A DNA stretch of 64,000 nucleotides from Urbifossiella limnaea (GTDB taxonomy: Bacteria > Planctomycetota > Planctomycetia > Gemmatales > Gemmataceae): positions 5,068,322 through 5,132,321 of the forward strand of contig NZ_CP036273.1 of NCBI RefSeq assembly GCF_007747215.1. Reading direction: 5' to 3'. Every line of letters starts with the position of its first letter. The stretch's first letter is position 1. The notes beneath the pieces are model-generated. The model made no database searches and was not told where the DNA came from. It saw nothing but the letters and a program-made list of their open reading frames with translations. This document shows, one piece after another, positions 57,628 to 64,000 of the stretch. A program made the position numbers and the translations under genes.

Positions 57628-60498
57628 GTGCTGGCCGGCCTCGCCGCCGCGGCCGTGGTCCTCGCCGCCGGCAGCCCCCTCCCCGCCCAGCAGGAGGCGA
57701 AGGGGCAGGCCACGCCGCCCGAGGAGCTGTTCCGCGACATGCGCGGCCTCATCCGCGAGGGGAAGTTCGACCTCGCCGCCGCGTACCTGCGGGCGTTCGT
57801 CGGGAGCGAGCCGACCGACCCGCTACTGCTGAAGATCGAGAAGGACTACGGCACCACCGTCTTCCAGGACCTGCGGACGATCCGCCGCTGGTCCGACGAC
57901 CCCAAGACCGACACGCAGGCCCGCGCCGACGTGGAGGCCGTCATCGCCAAGGCCCGCGCCGCGGTGACGAAGCAGCTCGAAACTCCCGAGCGCGTCAACA
58001 AGTACATTCGCAACCTCGGCGAGACCGAGGAGGAGCGCCTGTTCGCGGAGCTGGAGCTGAAGCGGACCGGCGACTACGCCGTGCCGTTCATGGTGGACGC
58101 CCTCCGCCGCAACAGCACGCCCAAGCTCACCCGCGGCATCCTCGCCGCCATCGCGAAGCAGGACGCCCACACGATGGGCGGCTGGCTCGCCGCGCTCGAC
58201 GGCCTCCCGCCCGAGTTCCAGTACGCCGTCCTCGCGGCGATCGCCACCCGGCCCGACGTGCTGGAGTTGACGAAGGCGGCGCAGACGGACTTCACCCCGC
58301 GGCTGTGGTACGCCTACGGCAAGGCCGACACCCTGCCCGGCCTGCGCGAGTACGCCAAGGCGGCGCTCGACCGGCTGTACCGCGACGTGGAGCGGCGCGA
58401 CGCCGCGGCCGAGCTGGTGGGCCTCGCCCGGCCGTTCGCCAACCACAAGGCGAACTACGGCGGCGCCATGAACCCCGGCACCGGCGCCCCGGCCACCGTG
58501 GCCGTGTGGCAGTGGGACGCGAAGGACGAGAGGCTCGTGAAGCAACCGGCCGTGCCCGTACCGCAGGCCGACGAGTACTTCGGCCTCCGCTACGCCCGTT
58601 GGGCGCTGGACGTGCGGCCCGACTACGAGGCCGCCCAGGCGCTCGTGCTGACGCTCGCCGCCGAGACGGCGATGGAGCGCGGCAAGTTCGGCGACCTCGC
58701 CCGCACCGACCCGACGGTCTACCGGCTGCTCGCCGACGCACCCGCGAACGTGCTCAACGACCTGCTCGACCGCGCGTTCGCCGAGAACCGCTCGGCCCTG
58801 GTGCTGGCCCTGGTGCAGGTGCTCGGCGACCGGGCCGACCGCGCCGCGGCGACGAGCACCCCCAACCGCCCGTCGCGGCTCGAGCGCGCCCTCGACTACC
58901 CGAACCCGCGGGTGCAGTTCGCCGCGGCCAACGCCCTGCTGCGGTCGCCGGTGCCGATCGACGGCCGGGTCCGCGGCCGCGTCCTCGACGTGCTGAAGCG
59001 CGCCGCGGCGGTCGACCCCGGCGTGCCGAGCGGGGCGAAGGGGCAGGCGCTCCTCGCCGACCCCGACCGCAAGCGCGCCGACGACACGGCCGCGCTGCTG
59101 CGGCAGATCGGCTACGACGTGGAGGTGTACGGCACCGGCCGCGACATGCTCCGCCGCATCGCCCGCGCCAGCGACTTCGACCTCGTCGTGATCGACCGGC
59201 ACGTGCCGAACCCGGAGCTGCGAGACCTCGTCGGCCACCTCCGCGCCGACAGCAACGCCGCCCGCCGGCCCGTGCTCGTGGTCGCGTCCGCCGACCAGCC
59301 CATCCCCCCAAGCATCGAGCAACTGGCCCTGCGGTTCGCGCTGCTGATCGCCGCCACCGAGACGGCCCCGGTCGGGATGCCCGACCCGTACGTGGCGGAC
59401 ATCCGCCGAACGCCCGAGACGGACGCCTCGGAGCGGAAGCAGATCCAGGACCGCCGCGACGCGGTGTTCGCCACGGTGCAAAAGGCGCGGGCGGACCGGC
59501 TGGCGCGGGTGCTGGAGACCAGCGGCATCGAGCTGTCGCCGAACCAGAAGTTCCAGGTGAAGCTGCGGATCGACCAGCTGACGTGGGCGGTGCTGGCGGC
59601 CGAGTTCCCGCTGTCGAAGGCGTCGGCCCCGGGCGCGTACCAGACCTACGAGACGCTGTTCAAGCAGATTGCCGTTCAGCCGGCGGTGCCCGAGTACACG
59701 CGGCGGTTGGGGCAGGACCACCTGCTGACGCTGCTGACCCGGTTCGCGGAGGACGTGGCCGCTTCCCCGGTGGCCCAGGCGCGGTTCGAGGCGTTCCGCT
59801 CGCGCGTGGACCCGGAGGCGCTGGGGCTGGTGGTGCGCCAGCCGCGCGACTTCCCCGCGGAGGCGCGGACGACGCGGCTGGTGGGCCACTACCCGGGCGT
59901 GAAGGTGATTCCCGAGCCGCACTCGAAGACGTGGTTCGAGCAGGACGTGAACGCGGCGTTCCAGGACCCCGCCGACCGCCCGCGCGACCCGGCCGAGAAG
60001 CGCGCGACGGCCCGGCTGGCGGTGCAGTGGCTGGCCCGCATGGCGACCGGCGAGGTGCCCGGCTTCGACGCGAAGCTGGCGTCGAACGAGCTGCTGGCGG
60101 CGCTGCGGACGGACGAGCTGGCCGACCCGGCGATCGACGGCGTCGCCCGCCTCCCGACGGCCGAGGCGCAGGCGGGTTTGGTGAGCCTGGCGGTGACGCC
60201 GATGCGGCCGCTGCCGCTGCGGGCGCGGGCGGCGGACGCCGCGGTTCGGCACGTCCAGGCGCACGGCAAGCTGACGCCCGACGCCCTGACGACGACGGTG
60301 GCGCAACAGTCCGGCACCGAGGCGGACGCCGACCTGCGCGGCCGGCTTATGGTGCTGCGGGGGCTGCTGGCGCCGAGCCCGTCGGGCTTCGTGACGGGGT
60401 TGCGGAGCTACAACCCGCCGCTGGTCCCGCCCCCGGCCGCCGCCGCGCCGATGACGCCGCCGGCGACGACTCCGCCCGAGGAGCCGAAGAAGGACTGA
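57628..60498 (+). CDS. large secreted repeat protein with receiver-like domain
   Basis: A 956-residue protein of unknown role. The hydrophobic start (LAGLAAAAVVLAAGSPLPAQ) looks like a signal peptide; the GTG at 57628 is the first usable start, though residues ahead of it in frame are basic (RRSARRRTPGRRGW) and would suit a longer n-region. Residues about 100-440 look like helical HEAT/TPR-type repeats (AELELKRTGDYAVPFMVDAL, LAAIAKQDAHTMGGWLAALD). Residues about 470-585 resemble a response-regulator receiver fold: ALLADPDRKRADDTAALLRQ for the acidic pocket, DFDLVVIDRHVPN with Asp523 in the phospho-acceptor position, and PVLVVASADQ for the Ser strand; the conserved Lys is not seen. The rest is helical, ending in a Pro-rich tail. 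A receiver fold on an exported protein is unusual. Confidence 0.65.
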   Translation: MLAGLAAAAVVLAAGSPLPAQQEAKGQATPPEELFRDMRGLIREGKFDLAAAYLRAFVGSEPTDPLLLKIEKDYGTTVFQDLRTIRRWSDDPKTDTQARADVEAVIAKARAAVTKQLETPERVNKYIRNLGETEEERLFAELELKRTGDYAVPFMVDALRRNSTPKLTRGILAAIAKQDAHTMGGWLAALDGLPPEFQYAVLAAIATRPDVLELTKAAQTDFTPRLWYAYGKADTLPGLREYAKAALDRLYRDVERRDAAAELVGLARPFANHKANYGGAMNPGTGAPATVAVWQWDAKDERLVKQPAVPVPQADEYFGLRYARWALDVRPDYEAAQALVLTLAAETAMERGKFGDLARTDPTVYRLLADAPANVLNDLLDRAFAENRSALVLALVQVLGDRADRAAATSTPNRPSRLERALDYPNPRVQFAAANALLRSPVPIDGRVRGRVLDVLKRAAAVDPGVPSGAKGQALLADPDRKRADDTAALLRQIGYDVEVYGTGRDMLRRIARASDFDLVVIDRHVPNPELRDLVGHLRADSNAARRPVLVVASADQPIPPSIEQLALRFALLIAATETAPVGMPDPYVADIRRTPETDASERKQIQDRRDAVFATVQKARADRLARVLETSGIELSPNQKFQVKLRIDQLTWAVLAAEFPLSKASAPGAYQTYETLFKQIAVQPAVPEYTRRLGQDHLLTLLTRFAEDVAASPVAQARFEAFRSRVDPEALGLVVRQPRDFPAEARTTRLVGHYPGVKVIPEPHSKTWFEQDVNAAFQDPADRPRDPAEKRATARLAVQWLARMATGEVPGFDAKLASNELLAALRTDELADPAIDGVARLPTAEAQAGLVSLAVTPMRPLPLRARAADAAVRHVQAHGKLTPDALTTTVAQQSGTEADADLRGRLMVLRGLLAPSPSGFVTGLRSYNPPLVPPPAAAAPMTPPATTPPEEPKKD

Positions 60499-60506
60499 CT
60501 CCGCTA

Positions 60507-60572
60507 GCCGGCGGGTGCCGGGTCGGGAGCCGCAGGCGATTGCCTGCGGCTCCCGACCCGGCACCCGCCGGC
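60507..60572. repeat. long perfect palindrome, 31-bp stem
   Basis: Arms 60507-60537 and 60542-60572 match perfectly with the 4-nt loop GATT. Sits 8 bp after the large gene, upstream of the next gene on the same strand. Same architecture as 12624-12693 but unrelated sequence. Likely a strong terminator or REP-like palindrome. Confidence 0.85.
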
Positions 60573-60591
60573 GTCATTTCCAGGCGACGTG

Positions 60592-61074
60592 ATGGCCGAC
60601 ACGCTGGCCGACCTGTTCGACCACTGCGGCGACACGGACTTCTGCGACCGCGTGTTCGTCCGCATCTGCGAGGTTCACGGCAACGGGGCCGACGTCTCCC
60701 GGCTGACCGAGGAAGAACGGACCGTGTCCCTCGTGTGGGGCTCGCTCGGTGTCATCGGCAACGGCGGCTTCCGCTACCTGTTCGAGGGAAGCGTCCGCGG
60801 CGACCCGAACTACGCCCTCACCCGGCGGGCGTTCGAGGCGATCGGATGCCCGGAAGCGGCCGAGGCATTTCGTGAGGCGCTGTCGGCGTTTCCGGACTGC
60901 GTCCCGCCAGTGAACCAGGCCAAGCGAGAGCGGGCGTACCTACATCACTTCCCGGGGATGGGGACTTCACCCGACCGGGCCTTCTACGCGGCTCAAGACG
61001 ATATCCCCAAACGGCTGGCGAACTGGCTGCGCTCGCGCAACCGACCGCACCCGCACCTGGCAAAGCCGGAGTAA
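60592..61074 (+). CDS. DMP19/DUF4375-like protein
   Basis: A 160-residue soluble protein. It has the pattern of the DMP19-type family: an early helix pair, WGSLGVIGNGGFRYLFEGS as the conserved Gly-rich segment with the following GDPNYALTRRAFEAIG, and then EAFREALSAFP. No signal peptide. Members are found as orphans and are described as DNA-mimic or regulatory proteins in some bacteria; a role here cannot be assigned. A GTG at 60589 would add one residue; the ATG is preferred. It is 94 bp after the large repeat protein gene. Confidence 0.7.
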   Translation: MADTLADLFDHCGDTDFCDRVFVRICEVHGNGADVSRLTEEERTVSLVWGSLGVIGNGGFRYLFEGSVRGDPNYALTRRAFEAIGCPEAAEAFREALSAFPDCVPPVNQAKRERAYLHHFPGMGTSPDRAFYAAQDDIPKRLANWLRSRNRPHPHLAKPE

Positions 61075-61386
61075 CCGTGCGAGGGGTGGACTGGAACCGA
61101 CGCCACGTCCGCTGAGTTGGCCGGAACCGGCACCGCCTTTCAGTACGCAACTTCTTTCACCACAACGCATTCGAGTGCATTGCGTCGCCTCGTTTCGATC
61201 CAACAAACTTTTGTGGCATTGACTCAATGCGTGCCTCGACCCCCCGGGGGGTCGGTGGCACACAATCGCCGCGGTCGCTCCGACGGCGACTCCGGGGACG
61301 AAGTGCGAGCAAGCGCGCAAGTCGGGTGAGGTATCCCGTTCCAGCGGCGAACCCCGGCGGGACGGTCCGGGACACCGGAGCCAGCC
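61075..61386. other. non-coding stretch with an 18-bp palindrome
   Basis: No gene seen. GC content is lower than average in the middle (61140-61230). A perfect 18-bp palindrome CGACCCCCCGGGGGGTCG lies at 61237-61254, 150 bp ahead of the next start; its role is unknown. Promoter elements of the next gene are likely here but none is clear. Confidence 0.5.
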
Positions 61387-62163
61387 ATGAGCCGCACCTA
61401 CGACTCCGCCGCCCAGCCGACCCTCGCGGACCTCACGACCGCCTTCCTGGCCACCCGCTCAGACGCCGCCGCGGCGGCAGTCGAGCCGGTCGGAAGCGAA
61501 GTGGAGCCCCACGAGGTCACGGCCGGGTTCCGGATCGAACCCCGGACCGCCTGGGCCGACGCCACCGCCACCCTTCCCGCCAGCCCGGCCGCGACGCCGA
61601 CCGAGTGGGCGACGCTCGTGTCGCTACCGGTCGCAGCCTACGCCGTGCCGATGGCCGCGGGGAATTTTCCGCAGCGCGTCCGCGACGTGGCCCCGCTGCT
61701 GGGCCGCTTCGACGCCGCCGCCCTCCGCCCGTCGGCGGCCGGCACCCCCGCCCCGGGCCTCAGCGGCCTGCGGACGTGGGTCGTGCGCGAGGCGAAAAAG
61801 CGGACCGCCGCCGCGGCGCTGGTGGCCGCGGGGGTCGCGCGGGCGGCCGGCGAGCTGGACTGGGCGGCGGAGTTGCTGGCCGACGCCGAGGCGCTGTGTA
61901 CCGGCGACGACCGCGGCCGGTGGGAGAACGAGCGGGCGGCACTGGCGTGGCACCGCGGCGACGCGGCCGACGCCCTGGCCCGCTGGGAGGCACTGCCCGA
62001 CGCCCCGGCCGTGCGCTTCAACCGCGGCATGGCACTTTTGTTCCTGGGCCGCGCGGCCGAGGCGAAGGGCGTGCTGACGGCCGCGATTTCGGCCCTGCCC
62101 GAAGGGAGTGGCTGGCGCGACCTGGCCGAGTTGTACCGCACACTGGCCGAGATTCACGGGTAA
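61387..62163 (+). CDS. hypothetical protein with TPR-like C-terminus
   Basis: A 258-residue soluble protein. The N-terminal half (about 1-120) is Ala/Pro-rich without clear domain, possibly flexible. The C-terminal part forms helical pairs typical of TPR units: ALVAAGVARAAGELDWAAEL, AALAWHRGDAADALARWEAL and MALLFLGRAAEAKGVLTAAI. The TPR part should mediate protein contacts. No partners can be named. Confidence 0.6.
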   Translation: MSRTYDSAAQPTLADLTTAFLATRSDAAAAAVEPVGSEVEPHEVTAGFRIEPRTAWADATATLPASPAATPTEWATLVSLPVAAYAVPMAAGNFPQRVRDVAPLLGRFDAAALRPSAAGTPAPGLSGLRTWVVREAKKRTAAAALVAAGVARAAGELDWAAELLADAEALCTGDDRGRWENERAALAWHRGDAADALARWEALPDAPAVRFNRGMALLFLGRAAEAKGVLTAAISALPEGSGWRDLAELYRTLAEIHG

Positions 62164-62193
62164 TTCCAACAATCGTCCCCGGGGCAACTCCCG

Positions 62194-62207
62194 CCCGTTG
62201 CAACGGG
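62194..62207. terminator. short GC palindrome
   Basis: CCCGTTGCAACGGG, a perfect 14-bp palindrome 31 bp after the previous stop, followed by TGGGCGTTGTGG. Possibly a weak terminator. Confidence 0.35.
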
Positions 62208-62271
62208 TGGGCGTTGTGGTAGATTGTCAGGCAGCCGACACTGCAACCGCTCTCCCCGGGCTGCCGTTCCG

Positions 62272-62853
62272 ATGCGTGCCCCCTTCACGCCCGCGCTCGT
62301 GCTCCTCGTCGCCGCCGGGTGCGGCGGCGGGTCGAGCCCGTCGATCTCCGTCCCCACCTACAACCCGGACGGCGCCGCGCAGGACGCCCTCAAGCAATTC
62401 GACAAGAACGGCGACGGTGCCATCGACGGCCCCGAGCTGGACGCCGTCCCCGGCCTGAAGGCGGCCTTCGGCGGCAAGAAGGTCACGGCCGACGCCCTCA
62501 AGACCCGAATTGAATCGTACCGCGCCGGCAACGTCGGGGCGCTCGGCTACCGCGTCAAAGTCACGCGCAACGGAGCCCCACTGGCGGGCGCGACGGTCAC
62601 GTTCACGCCCGAGCCGTTCCTCAGTTCACTCCGCGAGGCGACCGCAACCACCGACTCGGGCGGCGAGGCGAGCAACTTCACGTTCGGCGGCGACACCGTC
62701 CCCGGGCTGCCGCCCGGGATGTACCGCGTGTCCGTGTCCAAGTCCGGCGAGACCATCCCGGCGGCGTTCTCCACGCAGACGACCGTCGGGTGCGAGGTGA
62801 GCGGCGGCCGCGGCGGCTCCGGCTCCCTCGACGTCAACATCCCCGGCCGCTAG
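62272..62853 (+). CDS. EF-hand lipoprotein with transthyretin-like domain
   Basis: A 193-residue lipoprotein. Start at 62272 gives PALVLLVAAGCGGGSS, with a lipobox Cys. One canonical EF-hand loop is present: DKNGDGAIDGPEL (about residues 41-53), suggesting calcium binding. The C-terminal half is a beta-sandwich of the carboxypeptidase-regulatory/transthyretin-like type: YRVKVTRNGAPLAGATVTFT and PPGMYRVSVSKSGETIPAAF. In planctomycetes such proteins are commonly encoded next to DUF1559 genes, as here. Function unknown. Confidence 0.75.
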   Translation: MRAPFTPALVLLVAAGCGGGSSPSISVPTYNPDGAAQDALKQFDKNGDGAIDGPELDAVPGLKAAFGGKKVTADALKTRIESYRAGNVGALGYRVKVTRNGAPLAGATVTFTPEPFLSSLREATATTDSGGEASNFTFGGDTVPGLPPGMYRVSVSKSGETIPAAFSTQTTVGCEVSGGRGGSGSLDVNIPGR

Positions 62854-62895
62854 CCGGGGTGGCTTCATTCCGTTCGTCCGCCCGTGGAGGTCGTC

Positions 62896-63834
62896 ATGCA
62901 TTCCTCGGTCCCGCGGCCCCGCCGCGCGTTCACACTCATCGAACTGCTCGTCGTCATCGCCATCATCGCCATCCTCATCGGCCTCCTGCTGCCGGCGGTG
63001 CAGAAGGTGCGGGAGGCGGCCAGCCGGGCGAAGTGCCAGAACAACCTCAAACAGGTTGGCATCGCCATGCACAACTGCCACGACGTGAACGGGTACTTCC
63101 CGTCGGGCGGGTGGGGCTGGAACTGGGTCGGCGAGCCGGGCCGCGGGTCCGGCAAGGACCAGCCGGGCGGGTGGGTGTACAGCATCCTGCCGTACGCCGA
63201 GCAGGGGGCGCTGGCCCAACTGCAAGGGGCGGCCGGGTTCAGCACGCGGAACCAGACGTCGCTGTCGATCTTCAGCTGCCCGAGCCGCCGCGCCGCGGCC
63301 CCGTACCCGAACTACTACAACTACGGCTACTACAACCCCGGCAACTCCATCCTGCCGACGTTCGGCCGCACCGACTACGCGGCGTGCGTGTCGGGCAACT
63401 CGAACGCGAACGAGATCGACGGCGGGCCGAGCACCCTCGCCGCGGGCGACGCGATGGCCCCCGCCGGGTGGGACGGCATCTTCGGCCGCAAGAGCCAGAC
63501 CCGCATCGCCGACATCCTGACCGGCACCAGCAACCAGTGCATGGTCGCCGAGAAGTACCTGAATCCGAACAACTACGTGACCGGCACCGACGGCGGCGAC
63601 AACGAGTGCATGTACACCGGGCTGAACAACGACGTGTACCGCACCACGTACAACCCGCCGCTCCAGGACCGCCAGGGGCTCGGCGACACCCTGCGGTTCG
63701 GCAGCGCCCACATCGGCGGGCTGAACGTCGCCCTCGGCGACGGGTCGGTCCGCACGATCCGCTACAGCGTGGACGGCGCCATGTGGCGACAGTTCGGCAA
63801 CATGCGCAGCACCACGCCGATCAACCTGAACTGA
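62896..63834 (+). CDS. DUF1559 prepilin-like protein
   Basis: A 312-residue member of the DUF1559 family, large in planctomycetes. The N-terminus is a type IV prepilin signal ([20 protein letters not shown]) followed by [20 protein letters not shown], and the end carries an H-x9-DG motif in [20 protein letters not shown]. The prepilin peptidase at 40952 is a candidate processing enzyme. RBS-like GTGGAGG lies ahead of the ATG at 62896. It follows the EF-hand lipoprotein by 42 bp and may be co-expressed. A truncated copy of the family lies at 32397. Confidence 0.92.
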   Translation: MHSSVPRPRRAFTLIELLVVIAIIAILIGLLLPAVQKVREAASRAKCQNNLKQVGIAMHNCHDVNGYFPSGGWGWNWVGEPGRGSGKDQPGGWVYSILPYAEQGALAQLQGAAGFSTRNQTSLSIFSCPSRRAAAPYPNYYNYGYYNPGNSILPTFGRTDYAACVSGNSNANEIDGGPSTLAAGDAMAPAGWDGIFGRKSQTRIADILTGTSNQCMVAEKYLNPNNYVTGTDGGDNECMYTGLNNDVYRTTYNPPLQDRQGLGDTLRFGSAHIGGLNVALGDGSVRTIRYSVDGAMWRQFGNMRSTTPINLN

Positions 63835-63848
63835 GTGACGTGCGGCCG

Positions 63849-63875
63849 ACGCCCACCCGTAGTAAGGGTGGGCGT
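63849..63875. terminator. terminator hairpin after DUF1559
   Basis: 10-bp stem ACGCCCACCC/GGGTGGGCGT with 7-nt loop, followed by TCTCGTT, 14 bp after the stop. Placed between convergent genes, it can serve both. Confidence 0.75.
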
Positions 63876-63884
63876 TCTCGTTGG

Positions 63885-64000
63885 TCAGCCGGCCACGGCC
63901 TTGTAGACCGCGAACCCCAGCGCCAGCACGCCGAACACCAGCCAGACCACGCCCATCGCCTTGGCCTGCCCGCCCTCCAGGTCCGGCCCCTTCTTGGTCA
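63885..64000 (-). CDS. small membrane protein, C-terminal end (partial)
   Basis: The minus-strand frame leaves through the right edge. The visible end reads TKKGPDLEGGQAKAMGVVWL, then VFGVLALGFAVYKAVAG and stop at 63885-63887. It contains one membrane helix close to the C-terminus. The rest of the gene lies outside the window; no family assigned. Confidence 0.5.
   Translation of the reverse strand, partial: TKKGPDLEGGQAKAMGVVWLVFGVLALGFAVYKAVAG

Noticed and set aside
57823-60564. 913-codon minus-strand open frame opposite the receiver-like protein
   Set aside because: Antisense artefact with Arg/His/Val-rich composition.
61237-61254. 18-bp palindrome considered as an operator
   Set aside because: Single copy and 130 bp from the nearest start; no evidence beyond its symmetry.

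Overview
This 64 kb window is high-GC chromosomal DNA that reads as a planctomycete, most likely of the Gemmata/Gemmataceae type. The evidence is a set of lineage-typical families: a DUF1559 prepilin-like protein with the H-x9-DG ending, a DUF1501 Tat-exported protein, a BBP7-type outer-membrane barrel protein, a YXWGXW-repeat protein, a Ser/Thr kinase fused to a propeller-like region, many large secreted low-complexity proteins, a CHAD protein and a VapD homologue. Most genes are of core or housekeeping type; I see no prophage, rRNA, tRNA, CRISPR array or intact insertion sequence.

Layout. 0-7 kb: end of a TPR protein, yidC, a metallophosphatase, a CHAD protein and a DegT-type aminotransferase. 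7-12.3 kb: cell-surface genes (PEP-CTERM-like peptide, BBP7 barrel, YXWGXW/Pro-rich protein). 12.4-19.3 kb: a minus-strand run joining a GT39-like membrane glycosyltransferase, xseA, xseB, a polyprenyl synthase and dxs, so exonuclease VII and isoprenoid supply are co-transcribed. 19.3-29.7 kb: alanine dehydrogenase, an OYE-like flavin oxidoreductase, an MFS transporter, a diguanylate cyclase, a DUF1501 protein and secreted proteins of unknown role. 29.9-32.4 kb: a compact three-gene locus with a Tat-signal precursor carrying eight Phe-x-Asn motifs, a radical SAM/SPASM enzyme and an overlapping unknown gene. I read this as a cyclophane-forming RiPP system of the GrrA/GrrM type and consider it the most interesting system here. 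32.4-40 kb: a truncated DUF1559 copy, a squalene-cyclase-repeat protein, a giant coiled-coil protein, a VapD homologue and a CocE-type hydrolase. 40-42.7 kb: tmRNA (ssrA) with a readable tag, then aroK, prepilin peptidase and hisH. 42.7-57.5 kb: a Ser/Thr kinase, a GT4/thioesterase/prenyltransferase/ABC-exporter run, an oxidoreductase, a secreted paralogue, argH and lysA. 57.6-64 kb: a large secreted protein with a receiver-like domain, a DMP19-like protein, an EF-hand lipoprotein and an intact DUF1559 gene.

The non-coding space is unusually rich in palindromes. There are three copies of a 19-bp-arm hairpin, three hairpins sharing the core GGAACTC, two long perfect stems with 4-nt loops, a 160-bp MITE-like element with perfect 35-bp ends, a palindrome embedded in a coding sequence, and a 58-bp dispersed repeat in two copies. 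Most sit at gene ends and probably act as terminators or are non-autonomous mobile palindromes. All functional calls come from reading motifs by eye; no database search was run.
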